A stretch of DNA of 64,000 nucleotides from Cristatella mucedo (GCA_009760855.2 WPIO01000188.1:301001-365000), one strand, 5' to 3'; positions 23,700 to 34,365 are shown, counted from the stretch's first letter. Notes: generated by a model from the letters alone, not told the origin. Translations and numbers: made by a program.

Positions 23700-25885
23700 C
23701 TATCTCCAAAAATAATTGAATTAAATAACACAATTTGTTTCTCAAAAAGTGAGTTATTGTTAATTACTTTTGCCTCAAACGAATAAAAACGGTCATTTAT
23801 TTCCATAAGCTTTGCTTGTAGGTCAGCAAAAAACAAGTTAGAAATGGGATCTGAAGTTCTGATGATTTGCACATAACAGAATAATGATCGTGCAAAACAT
23901 GTCGAAACCGGATGGAAGCCGAAAGTGACATATCTACAAACGATAAATTTACTTATCCCTGAATCATATGTGACTTGTGTACATACTTGTTCAACCTTGG
24001 GAGATCGAGGTACATATGTCAAGCTTGTTCAGGTGCACTCTGGCGACTTGTATACGGCTTCATTTTCAGCATATTTTGATGCCCTGTACATTCCATAACT
24101 GAGTTAATACTCCACGTACCTTAGTGAAATTTGAACTGCCAGGTTAGCTCTGATTAAATCACACTATGCTAGACTGGTTCCTAATTCTGATTTGTGTTGG
24201 TTAAATTTTGCTGCACATGTCATCAAACATCCTGTAGTTTATTCTCTGCAATCTTGGACCATGTACAGCAAATTTATAGAATGCAATCAGAAATAGTCTA
24301 GCGAAAGCAGAGCAGAAGAGAAGCACTTTGAGCAGCCCGTTAAGTCTCTAGCCTAGAACATAATTCGATTTTACCTTTCACCAAGCTTGACAATTCGGCG
24401 ACTTTCAGCATGTCAGCATGACTTTTTACACGGAATAAACTATGCTCGTGGGTCGACTTTGCAATACTCGCTAGTGTTAAGCCAGTCAGGGGTCAAGGTT
24501 CAGGCCATAGCCGATGCATAAGATTGTTTCTTGATGCTTCTCTCTGGGCAAATGCCATTTTAAAAGAGTTCGAAATGTGTTGGGGTAATTTTTGGGCACA
24601 TGATCAACTATTTATTTTCCTGATTACTAATTGGGAATTCAAAAATTAGCAGAATGAACTTACATCCGGCCATAGCCCGGTCGGGCTAGGGGCATGGAAG
24701 AGCTTGGACGAAAAACTGTTAATCACGTGTGTATACAGACCATACAAATACTTTGGGTTTGACTGCATATCCACTTCTGTAGCTAGAACTTAACTGGATT
24801 GGTAGGCTCAAGGCTCCAGTATTTACATTACTACGAGCTTGATCCAGAGAAAAATTTAAAACTTCAACTTTGCTTTGAAATGTGGGCCTGAGTGACAATT
24901 GACCTAGCCGACCCACACACTGGTGGCTAAGCTTCGAATTCTTACTTAACGGAGCAAGAGCTGCAGCACACGGAGACATACCAAAACGTATCTTTAAGAT
25001 TATATTTACCTGTTTTCTCAGACACCGAACATAAATTTAATTTCGTAAAATCTATTTGTCACCTCCGGGTAGCGAATAAGAATTGAGAGGAAATAAGGAA
25101 GGCACAGACGTACTGACCAACTTTAAACGTAACTGTCAAAGAAATACTGTGATTGGTCAAACAAGCAGTTTTGCTACAAATTTTAATGATTTGTGAGTGT
25201 TAAGTTGGATATTTTGATGATATAAACACCAAAACTATCCAGCATAAATTAGAACAGAACTATTCCCTTGGCATGCAAGCAAAGCTGACCTAAAATTAGA
25301 AATTTCTGCTGACCAGTGCGGTATTGGCCGAGCTATAGAACTTACAAGGCACAAAGATTTACTAGAAAAGAAGCCATATAGAAGTACCAAGCATGTATCT
25401 CAACAGATTGCAAACTTGTACGTCGATGAATCAAGGTTCAAGAAATTGGTAAACAAGTCACTTATAATGCAGAGATCTAAAACATTTGCTATTTTTAGAT
25501 ATGTTGCTTTCCGTTTACTGCAGAGGTAAAGATGGTTAAATTTATTCCTTTTAAGTGAAGCCATCAATATCTCAGGCTACATTCCTAATGCTTGTCTTTG
25601 CAAGCCCCCATCACAAATATATTTCAATCGTGTACTGAAGCTTGCAGGATTTTATTTACAATTTACCCTAAAATGCATTTCAACTGTAGAATATGCGCCT
25701 GTACAGAATTACGAGCAGACTTTGCGTCTGTATGACCATCGCTTACCAAAAGCAGGCACAGCCACAATTTCCGGTCAGTCACTTTTGACAGCTTTCCAAT
25801 ACACCAACTTGGCTAATCCAATTAGAAGGTGGAAAGCGATGGAAGCATCAGCTGCCACTTCGGGTGACAGCAAAGAGGGCTTAGT
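23700..25885. other. Unassigned sequence
   Basis: About 2.2 kb without a recognisable repeat, tRNA or secure exon. Two minus-strand frames look mildly protein-like (near 23,700-24,000 with NDRFYSFEAKVINNN, and 24,719-24,979 with KNSKLSHQCVGRLGQLSLR), but neither has convincing splice borders or a motif. Treat as intergenic or intronic DNA. Confidence 0.35.
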
Positions 25886-25887
25886 GC

Positions 25888-26043
25888 CGAGCTGGCTTGG
25901 TCCAGTGGTTAAGGTGCTCGCCCCAACTAAGGTCTAGCTGAGGTCGTGGGCTCGAGCACCTAGGCAAATGTGAAGCGGGTGAATAGAGACTAGGTTCTCT
26001 TAGGGCTCTATATGTCTATTTCATTTTTTATTTTTTATTTTTT
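25888..26043 (+). mobile_element. SINE-1 copy with target-site duplication
   Basis: tRNA-derived SINE. An A-box-like TGGTCCAGTGG lies near 25,898, and a B-box-like GGGCTCGAGCAC near 25,950. The 3' part GAATAGAGACTAGGTTCTCT and AGGGCTCTATATG copies the LINE-A tail. It ends in ATTTTTT repeats. TTAGTGC occurs just before the SINE (25,881) and again after the tail (26,042), a 7-bp target-site duplication. Confidence 0.85.
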
Positions 26044-26728
26044 AGTGCAGGGTGCAGGCTGCTGAAATGTAGTGCAATGTAGTGTATCTCCTGTAACATC
26101 ATACAGCCACAAAGACTTATATGGGCGTTACGCATGAGAGTTGTGTACAGTCCACTCAAAGCCTAAGCCGCATTCGGTACACATTCGATAGCTAGCAGAA
26201 TTCCTCTCACGCAACGAAGAGAAACTTAGAAGCAAAGCTGAATCAAGAGATCAGAAGGTGGTGAGTAGAATGAGAAGCAGCTCAGGATGACTGGAAAAGA
26301 TGTGCAATAGTGGGCAGCAGGAGAGAGCAGATGTCGTTGCATATGAATTGTGAAAGTGAGTTCCACAGACTAGGACCTGCAGTACAAAAGCTTCTGCCAC
26401 AACGGTCTTTAAGCAAAGGAACCGAACAGCTAATCTAATGTCCTTGGAGGGCATGAGGAGGCTGAAACCGGTGGAGCTGATCAGCTGGTTATGGAGGAGC
26501 CAAGCCATGGCAGGCCTTTTGGGTCATCATAAAAACTGTATCGGTATCTGCCGATCAACCAGCAGCAATCCAAGCTCTTTCAGCAAAGGAGACACAGCGA
26601 TCCAACCTCTGAGATTTGTAAACTAGCCTTGCAGCCATATTTATGACAACCTGCAGTGGCCTAGTGGCTTTTTTCGATAGCACAGCCAAAATAGAACTGC
26701 AATAACCTAGTCGAGACACAGTCAGGGA

Positions 26729-26888
26729 GCTGGTGAGCCGTGATGGCACACTAGGTAAGGCAGCTGCTTTTCACGACCTTGGGACCGAGGTCGTGGGTTC
26801 GAATCCTGAGGTAAGCGATCGTTTAGAGCCGCTGCAAGCAGTGGTGATAGCGATAAAGGTTCTTCTGTCACTATACAAAAAAGACTTG
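26729..26888 (+). mobile_element. SINE-2 copy inside LINE-B
   Basis: The best SINE-2 for box sequences: A box TGGCACACTAGG, B box GGTTCGAATCC (exact consensus), then CCGCTGCAAGCAGTGGTGAT and GTCACTATACAAAAAAGAC. Both flanks carry versions of one LINE-B site (GGGAGCTGGT before, GCACTAGCTAAA after), consistent with a diverged target-site duplication. Confidence 0.85.
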
Positions 26889-27839
26889 AATAAGCTAGCA
26901 CTAGCTAAATTCTTTGCAAGCCACTGTGGAAGACGGTGCCTAATATTCTATGGAAATGGATTGGAGGTGATGACTATCTGGGGAAGCAGTCTCCTTGACG
27001 AATCTTTTAAAAACTTAGGTGGCTGTCAAATGCGACAACTAGACTCCGAGCGCAGGGTGATGATTGCACAACAGAATTGCCTATTAGAAGAACAAAGTCT
27101 TCAAGTCCGGCCATAAGCCTGGGGTGTCCCTTGACTAGCTGATCCGTTTGGTCGTTGTTTAGTTTAAGGAAATTTGCCAACATCCAGGATCGAGTGTCTG
27201 CAAGGCGAGTATTCAGGTTATCAGTCACTGCAGCAGATATCGACAGCATAATCCGACGGTAAAAATGACAAATACAGCTGAGCATCGTCAGCAAATAAAT
27301 AACGTATTCCATGGTTTCAAATCACTTTTGCCAGAAGTTGTGTATAGATAGAGAATAGCAAAGGACCAAGGATGGACGTTTGTGGGACTCCACAGATGAC
27401 TGGTCTGGTGGATGATGCCTGACACAACAGGTCAGGCATTGAACACGACCAGGCAAGTACAATTTGAACTACGCTAATGCTGTGTATGCAAGACTAATTG
27501 CTGTTCTCAATCGTTCAAGCAGGATAACCTGATCAATAGTATTGACGGCAGCTGATAGATCTAGCAGCAGTGACATTCCTGTTATCGTTGCTGCATAAAA
27601 TGTCATCGTTTACACGAAAGAGAGCCGTTTCAGTGGAGTACTGCAACTTGAAGCCCGACTGAAATTTTTCTGACAATTCTTTTCAATGTGTACTACAAGC
27701 GGCTTAGCGACCGTGTTTTCAAGAATGTCTGACACTGAGAAGAAGCAAAATTGGCCGATAGTTTCCTGGGTCGTCTGCATATAATCCAGGTTTTTTTTAA
27801 GTACCCGGTCTAACCATAGCCAATTTGAAGTGCTTGGGT

Positions 27840-27941
27840 ACAACCTCTTTTTCCTTTGCAGCAAATGTAAAGCGCCTACTAAGAGATTTGAGTTCTCTGA
27901 GGGTGTTTTATCAAGTGTGCTATTAATATTATTATTATTTC
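27840..27941 (+). mobile_element. LINE-A 3'-tail insertion (about 100 bp)
   Basis: TTTGCAGCAAATGTAAAGCG, the hairpin arms and TTATCAAGTGTGC, then an (ATT)n-like tail. Opposite in orientation to the host LINE-B. Confidence 0.82.
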
Positions 27942-28044
27942 CAGAAAAGCATTTGAAATCTAAATTCTTGGTTGGGCTAAGTTTGTCAGCCAGTGAAGAC
28001 CAAAGAGGGGATGGATAGGGTCTTAAGGAGACTAGCTCTGTTTA

Positions 28045-28376
28045 CTGTGCTCCCAAAGCCTAAATTTCCCTCCCGACCTGCTTCAGAACATCCCCTGAGC
28101 TGACCACATTTAAAAAGAACTTAAAAACACCTATTGAGGACAGCATTTAGTGGGTCCCTGTGATTCGTCCTTGATGTGCTTATGCATGCTGACACTGTGC
28201 ATGCTGCCACCAACCACGTTTGCATGCTGACCCTGTGCATGTCACCCCTCACCATGTTATTCATTTTGTTTATTTATCAAGCATGATATTACTCACCATT
28301 CCATTGCATTTCTCTTTGCAGCAAATGTAAAGCGCCTAGAGAGAGATTGAGTTCTCTGAGGGCACTTTATCAAGTG

Positions 28377-28417
<41 letters not shown>

Positions 28418-28418
28418 G
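28045..28418 (+). mobile_element. LINE-A 3'-end insertion (about 370 bp)
   Basis: Begins at CTCCCAAAGCCT (the APKAWN block), runs through the whole 3' UTR and hairpin, and ends in a clean ATT run. Nested in LINE-B copy B2. Confidence 0.88.
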
Positions 28419-28789
28419 ACTGTTTTAGGGTAGCCATATCGCATGAACAAACCTCAGAAATCTGTTAAAGGAAAGTTACAGGTTGTGATACACCATTTGC
28501 TTTAATAGGAGGGGGCTTTATGGAGGCACAAGTGTGCACAATTCTTCAAGTTAAGACAGCTGAAAACTTGCAGGCAGAGTCGTTAATACCTGGGGAGTGA
28601 GGCCACTTAAATTTGATTAGCAAATTGTTTACCGACTTACAAATCTATTTTTGGGTCGGACTGGAAAGACTTCAACTTTCGAGCGATAAAAGAAGCCCCG
28701 GCTTTTCTAAGCTTTCGGGTGTAGACTCAAAGGAAGTCTTTGAAATTGACTTGATCATCGTCGGACCCAGAAATATCAATGTCACCCTT

Positions 28790-29672
28790 TGAGAAAACCC
28801 CTTAAAGTGCATAGCCCTGTGAAGCTATAGTTTTTTAATGTTCGATTTTGGCAATGAGACTGCTAGCTCTAGCTAAATATGCTATTTTCTAAATTAACTC
28901 CCTTTTTAACTGTATCATTGATGTATTGCCGTAGTATTAGTATAAATATATCACTACGGTTGTTTTTGACAGGCGATGTCAGTGAGACGTTGACAGATTG
29001 ACAAAGAAAACAACCCAATTTTATTATAGGTATCGGTTTATATTCCCAGAAGGTATGACTAAGTAAGATACAATTAATTTCGGGGTATTAATGCATAGTA
29101 CAACTAATCAATACCATATATCGAGTGCATCGTCTAGTGATTAACCATAAAGGAAGATTCATCAAACGCTGAACCGTTTTATGTTTTATAACAATTTGAT
29201 TTCGTTGGACAGCTCTCTTGCAGCAAATAATAAAAGGACCTGGATAGAAAAATTGCTGTTTGAGGGCACTATGTGAGCTACCTCTTACTAGTATGCAGGA
29301 AAAATATGCTTGATAAAAAAGTGACAACTATTAGTTAACTAGATATGTCGTTAGAGCTGTATCTGTCAAGTTTAAATGAGCAAATTTCAGATTTATCACT
29401 TTCCTGGTCATTCAAAGCAAAGTTAGTAGGACATGGTGACAGGTATCTTTCTTTACTTTTGAATCACGAAATTTTCAAAATATCATATACGACTCTAAAA
29501 CGAACATTAGGTAAACATTAAGCCATACACTAATAATAAGTCTTTTGAATTGTGCCCAACGAGAACTGAATCTCCATTCAGTTTAACAACTTGCAGTTAG
29601 AGAACAATAACGAAGAATAAATGATAACTGATGTACCCAATAAAATAAAAAGAAAGTATACATCTCCCTCTA
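28790..29672. other. Unassigned sequence with a weak LINE-A tail trace
   Basis: Mostly unrecognised AT-rich DNA. At 29,205-29,285 (plus), TTGCAGCAAATAATAAAAGG and TTTGAGGGCACTATGTGAGC resemble a decayed LINE-A or SINE-1 3' tail. Confidence 0.35.
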
Positions 29673-29722
29673 TGTGTCTGTCTGTCTGTCTGGCTCTCCC
29701 CTTGTCTGTCTGTCTCTCTCTC
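29673..29722. repeat. (TCTG)n-rich simple repeat
   Basis: Short runs of TGTCTGTCTG and CTCTCTC. As a pyrimidine-rich tract it could also serve the acceptor at 29,752. Confidence 0.8.
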
Positions 29723-29752
29723 ATCATGCTCCTTTGCTCAACCATCCGTTAG

Positions 29753-29991
29753 ATATCATGAGCAACAAAGTTGCCATCATTTTGCCATGGCAACGACCTT
29801 GTTGTTTTACGTTGCTTTTGCAAGAGCCAAACCTTGAAAGTGGTATTGAAATACACATGGCGAAAGGCTTGCATGCGATGAAGCAACATGTCCAGAAATA
29901 TGACCAAGCTGTCGCATTCAATGTATTTATCGACGACTGCACCGCAGGCATCCTACAAACGATGAAGCCAACTTCACATGGCCACGATTGA
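29753..29991 (+). CDS. Candidate exon, possible receptor ligand-binding segment
   Basis: A long pyrimidine tract leads to an acceptor, CATCCGTTAG/ATATCATG. The plus-strand frame (phase 1) reads SNKVAIILPWQRPCCFTLLL, then SGIEIHMAKGLHAMKQ and VFIDDCTAGILQTMK, and stops at TGA 29,989-29,991. The pattern of a hydrophobic strand ending in LP, a long helix, then a second strand with D-x-x-C-T resembles the start of the ANF-receptor type ligand-binding fold. That is only a resemblance. No donor lies in the same frame; shifting frame near 29,985 would reach LRG/GTAAATG at 30,084, so this may be a frameshifted pseudogene exon. Confidence 0.3.
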
Positions 29992-30424
29992 GACTCACAC
30001 TCTGAACACAATTACAAACCTAAATCCTAGCTCTATGCATGTCATTGAAGCAAGGAATGCAAGCATGCACAATTCGTTAAGAGGTAAATGCCAAACATTA
30101 TTGCACAAAGTACACTCGGTGAATAATTATACTTTCGGTATTAACTTATGTCTCTGCTGAAAGTGGAGGAAATGTGGCAACCCAGCCACTCACTCTGCTT
30201 AGCTATTAGGAATTCTGTGTTTCGAAGGTAGCGAACTTCGAATAATAAAAAATAACAATAGCAATAATGATAACTGAACAAAATGTATGCAGAACTTGGA
30301 TAACTAAACCCATTGCTGGGCATTGTACGTATGATGGAAAGGAAGCAAATCAATTAGTTAGTGACTACATTTACAATGTCAGAACGATGCAGACAAACAT
30401 TACAAGAATAAAAATTGGAATAGA

Positions 30425-31220
30425 ACCCAAAGATAACTAAATCTCTTTCTGAGCACTTTGTTAATGCATAACATGCAAGGTGTCAGTGTGCATAAGCATA
30501 TACAAGTCGATTCGTAAGGACGAAGTAATTGCATCAGGATCAGGTTAGTTTGATGCTTCTTTTTAAATGCCATTAATGTCAGGGAACGTCGAGACGTTCC
30601 GGTTGAGAGTGAGTTTCACGTTTTGTGTGCATACGAACTAAATGAATGGTCTCTGAAGGATTTCAGCTTAGTTAGGCACAGCTACAAAACTTGACTCCAG
30701 TGAGTGGGGCTCTTGGACGCCACGCCTAATAAGTAGGAAGCATTTAGGATAGGTATAAAAAAAATCCTAGCTGATTAAACAGCCTCTTTTTGTAAAGCGA
30801 CAGAAGAGCCTTTACGGCTATCACCACCGCTTGCAGTGGCGATAAAGGATCGCCCACCACAGGAATCGAACCCACGACCTCGGGACCGAGGTCGTGAAAG
30901 CAACCACCTTACCTAGTGTGCCATCATGGCTCATCAAGTATGTATTTGTAGGTATTTATTTATTTATTATTTATATAAGTAGGTATTGGTTATTTATATT
31001 ATTTATTATTTTTCATTTATATAGGTTGGTATTTGGTAGCAAGAGAATGGAGGGACCTAAAAGTGAGTGGCAGAACCTTGAAGTCAATAAACTGCTTGAT
31101 CTGAAAGAAGTGCAGCCGGTGAGAAAGAGTGCAAAGAAGCAGATACTTCACGACAGGCCAGTCTATCTGTAGTGTTCAATAACAGCTGAAAGCATCCTAG
31201 TATAGTAAGGAATACCAGCA
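30425..31220 (-). mobile_element. LINE-A copy A11, decayed
   Basis: A minus-strand LINE-A 3' UTR and C-terminal domain at 30,425-30,730, continuing after a SINE-2 and an AT-rich patch at about 31,020-31,215 (GGACCTAAAAGTGAGTGGCA, then CTTGAAGTCAATAAACTGC). Heavily mutated. Confidence 0.65.
30768..30937 (-). mobile_element. SINE-2 copy inside LINE-A
   Basis: On the minus strand: A box TGGCACACTAGG, B box GGTTCGATTCC, CCACTGCAAGCGGTGGTGAT, GTCGCTTTACAAAAAGAGGC, and 3' end TGTTTAATCAGC. The sequence GACCTCGGTCCCGAGGTC just before the B box is a perfect inverted repeat that could fold like an anticodon arm. Confidence 0.85.
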
Positions 31221-31227
31221 AGCAGTA

Positions 31228-32125
31228 AGTTAATAATATTGTTATTAATACGTGCTTACAGCACTCTAAGAGAGCTCAATCTTTTTTAGGCACTTTACAT
31301 TTGCTGCAAAGGAAGCACGATCGAATAGTTAATGATAGCATGCTCAATGAAAAATAGCATAATATGGTTAGCGATGACATGCACGGTGTCACCATGCATA
31401 AGAACATAAAAGACGAATCACAGGGACCCACTAAATGCTGCAATAAATACATGCATTTTAGCTTCTTTTAATTGTCGTCATGTCAGATGTCGTGACGGCA
31501 GTCGGAAGGGAATGCCAGGCTTTGGGAGCCAACGAACTAAAGGCACTTGCCAAAGGATTTAAGGTTTGTACGAGATAAAGGTAAATTGTCAGTTTCCGAA
31601 TCAGGTGGTATGTTGCTTGGCCTGGTGGGGGAGTAGATCTGATAGGTAGGCTGCTGCCAAAGAATGAAGGGACCTAAACTTGGGCAACAAAACCTTGAAG
31701 TCAATCCGTTGCTTGGCTGGTAGCCAGTGCAGGTCGGCCACAAGCGGTGTGATGTGGCAACTGAAACAATAACGACAGACAAGCCTAGCTGCCGAGTTTT
31801 GCACCAGCTTTAAGCACCTCATTGCACATGTTGGTAGGCCAGCAAGCAGTGTTATAAAAGTCAAGACGGGATGTCACAAATGCATGGACTAACTTAGATG
31901 TGGTATCCCTATCTAAACAAGCCCGAATTTTAGCAGTTATGTAGCTGAAAGTAGGCAGACTTGAGTATGGAGCTGATGTGGTCGTCCAATGAATGGTCAC
32001 ATTGGAACATGACACTAAGATATCCTGCATGTTCAACAGGCCATATGCTGGCAGAACCAATTGTGAGGGTTAGCCTTTCCAATTTGTACATCACACTTGG
32101 TTTGCCCATATCTATATTGATGACC
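31228..32125 (-). mobile_element. LINE-A copy A12, 3' segment of a split element
   Basis: Minus-strand LINE-A from the tail to the MGKPSVIQ block (TTGGTTTGCCCAT on plus near 32,100). The matching 5' segment lies beyond the inserted copy A13, at 33,092-33,616. Several stops. Confidence 0.82.
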
Positions 32126-32129
32126 CATA

Positions 32130-33091
32130 ACTACATGATAAAAACAACTTCATAATTATGGCCAAACCCAGTGTGATTCAGAAATTTGAAAGGCTAATGC
32201 TCAAAATTGGCTCTGCCAGCATACCTCCTGTTGAATCAGCTCGAAATCTAGGTGTCATTTTCCAAAGTGACCTCTCGTTAGACGACCACATCAGCGCCAC
32301 AATCAAGTCTGCCTACTTTCAGATACATAACATTGCTAAAATTCGGGCTTGTTTAGATAAGGATACCATGTCCAAGTTGATCCATGCATTCGTGACATCC
32401 AGTCTCGACTTCTGTAACTCACTGCTTGCTGGCCTACAGGCATGTGCAATCAGGCGACTACAGCTGGTGCAAAACTCTGCAGCTACGTTTGTCTGTAGTG
32501 AGTGTCACAGTTGCCACATCACACCACTTTTCGTCGACCTGCACTGGCTAGCAGTCAAGCAACCGATTGACTTCAAGGTTTTATCTCTCACTTTTAGGTC
32601 ACTTCATTCTTTGGCTCTAGCCTATCTCTCAGATCTACTCCCCCACCAGGCCGAACATCTTACCATCTGCTTTTCGGAATCCAATAGTTTAGCAATACCT
32701 CGTACAAACCTCAAATTCTTTGGAGACCGTGCATTTAGTTGGTATGCTCCCAAAGCCTGGAACTCACTCCCGACTTGCATCAAAACATCCCCTGACTTGG
32801 TCACATTTAAAAAGAACTTTAAAAATCCACCTATTCAGGACAGCATTTTGTGGGTCCGTGATTTGTCCTTCCTGTGCTTATGCATGCTGACACTGAGCAT
32901 GCGGCCACTAACCATACTTGCATGCTGACCATGTGCATGTCACCCCTAACCATATTATTCATGTTGTTTATCAAGCATGATATTACTCGTCATTCAATCG
33001 CGTTTCCTTTTGCAGCAAATGTAAAGCACCTAGAAAGAAATTGAGCTCTCTGAAGGCACTTTATCAAGTCATCATTATTATTATTATTACT
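32130..33091 (+). mobile_element. LINE-A copy A13 nested in A12/A14
   Basis: A plus-strand copy starting at ATGATAAAAACAACTTC (the NDDKTNLLV block). It has an open frame of about 256 codons (32,158-32,928) through the whole C-terminal domain, then 3' UTR, hairpin and (ATT)n ending near 33,091. Its start and its insertion site fall in nearly the same place of the LINE-A sequence. Confidence 0.87.
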
Positions 33092-33616
33092 AGTAAGTTA
33101 GTTTTATCATCGTTTAGTTTTAGAAAATTTGCTGCCATCCATGATCGGATGTCATCAATGCATGCAGCAAGTGAGTTAAGAGAATTTGAGGTGCTCGAAG
33201 GCTGAGAGGGATCAAGGCAAAGATGCAACTGAGTGTCATCTGCATAGAAGTGATGCCTAGATTGTGCTAAGCAATGGCAACGGCAAGAGAGAGTATAAAC
33301 CGTGAAAAGAACCGGACCTTGAACAGAGCCCTGAAGTACTCCGTATTTTAGAGGTACCTCGGATGATCTTTGTTCATTCACATCAACAATCCGGAATCTC
33401 CTACCGAGATGGGACTTCAACCATTGCAATGCAGTGCCAGTGATCCGCAGGTGAGATGAGAGGCGCTCAAGATGGACTTGGTGATCGATAGTATCAAAAG
33501 CTGCCGAAAGATCGAGCAAAACAAGCAGACCTAGTCACTCTACCCATGTCTGCATTCCTAAGTAGGTCATTGTACACCCGGAGCAATGCTGACTCTCTGG
33601 AGTAATTAGCTCTAAA
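33092..33616 (-). mobile_element. LINE-A copy A14, 5' (RT) segment of the split element
   Basis: Minus-strand RT palm: [38 protein letters not shown], and FYADDTQLHLCLDPSQPS, ending at NDDKTNLLV. It directly abuts the A13 tail. With A12 it makes one older element. Confidence 0.83.
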
Positions 33617-33864
33617 AGTTAAGAGAGTGTGGTTGGCTGGGAGGTTGGGTGGGATGAATGCAGTTACAGTAACTACATCTGAATAAGAATAGACTCCTCG
33701 ATCGTGCCAAGGCAATAGGAAGCCTATTAAGAGCAAAATGTTGGGTATTTCGTTGTATGGCATGCTTTGAAAGGCTCTCTGGATGATGTTCCTGGACGAC
33801 ATCGGTGATGGTTGACATTCGTGCTCTATTTATCTTCCACTGAGATCGCACGGCTAATGGTGCA

Positions 33865-33965
33865 AGACGGTAAGTGCTCAAGAAGGACTTGGTGATCAAC
33901 GGTATCAAAGGCTGCTGAGCGTTTCAACAGTGCTAGTAGTGAGACTTTAACTAAGTTAGCATTCT
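33865..33965 (-). mobile_element. LINE RT fragment
   Basis: Minus strand reads RSAAFDTVDHQVLLEHLPS, a piece of an L2-type RT palm. It is separated from A14 by about 250 bp of unrecognised sequence, so it is a different insertion or a rearranged part. Confidence 0.6.
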
Positions 33966-34125
33966 TGAGAGGCTTGCTGAAGACGATGCATGCAGACACA
34001 GCAAAGGCTTGTAGAAACGAGTCGAAGGTGAAACAGTCTGTCATTAGCAGTCTGTTTTTCTCTGAAGCACTGCCATGTATGTGGGCACTTAAGAGCTATA
34101 AAGACTGCTAAGCGACTTGAATAGA

Positions 34126-34196
34126 TATATATTTTACATGTATATATGTATATATACATATATGCATATATATATATATATATACATATATATATA
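34126..34196. repeat. (TA)n-rich microsatellite
   Basis: TATA and TACATATA runs. They abut the 3' end of a minus-strand SINE-1, so they may be an expanded SINE tail. Confidence 0.9.
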
Positions 34197-34365
34197 ATCC
34201 ATTTGTGCAGCCCCCTAAGAGAATGTAATCTCTATCCAGGTGCTTTACATATGCTACAAGGCTCAAGCCTACGACCTTGGTCATCAAATGCATTCACCTC
34301 CACCTCGGTCATCAAAGCCAAGTACCTCAACCCCTGGGCCAAACCGGGGGCACTTACCTTTTAAT
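34195..34365 (-). mobile_element. SINE-1 copy
   Basis: On plus: CATTTGTGCAGCCCCCTAAG (inverse tail), CTCTATCCAGGTGCTTTACA, CAAGGCTCAAGCCTACGACC (B-box area) and GGGCCAAACC (A-box area). It has an extra ~35 bp between A and B boxes that duplicates the CTTGGTCATCAAA motif, shared with the copies near 54.8 and 56.6 kb (subfamily mark). Confidence 0.75.

Larger units (their letters stand above)
26075..28790 (-). mobile_element. LINE-B copy B2, about 2.3 kb net, three times interrupted
   Basis: Minus-strand L2-type element from the 3' UTR (26,075) to the region upstream of the RT fingers. On the minus strand RKLKSFQSDPK lies near 28,690, and the FSA-LNLKNCAHLC equivalent near 28,550. The RT portion is badly decayed (NTRLADTRSWMLANFLKLNN near 27,170). 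Interrupted by SINE-2 (26,729-26,888), a LINE-A tail (27,840-27,941) and a longer LINE-A 3' end (28,045-28,418). The frames join across each insertion, which shows the order of events. Confidence 0.72.

Noticed and set aside
26790-26830. GGTTCGAATCC as a functional tRNA gene
   Set aside because: It has A and B boxes but no foldable acceptor stem and a long non-tRNA body; it recurs at seven loci as SINE-2.
31228-33091. Twin priming (5' inversion) as the cause of the A12/A13 arrangement
   Set aside because: Twin priming gives non-overlapping inverted parts of one copy. Here both arms contain their own 3' end and tail, so two insertions are needed.
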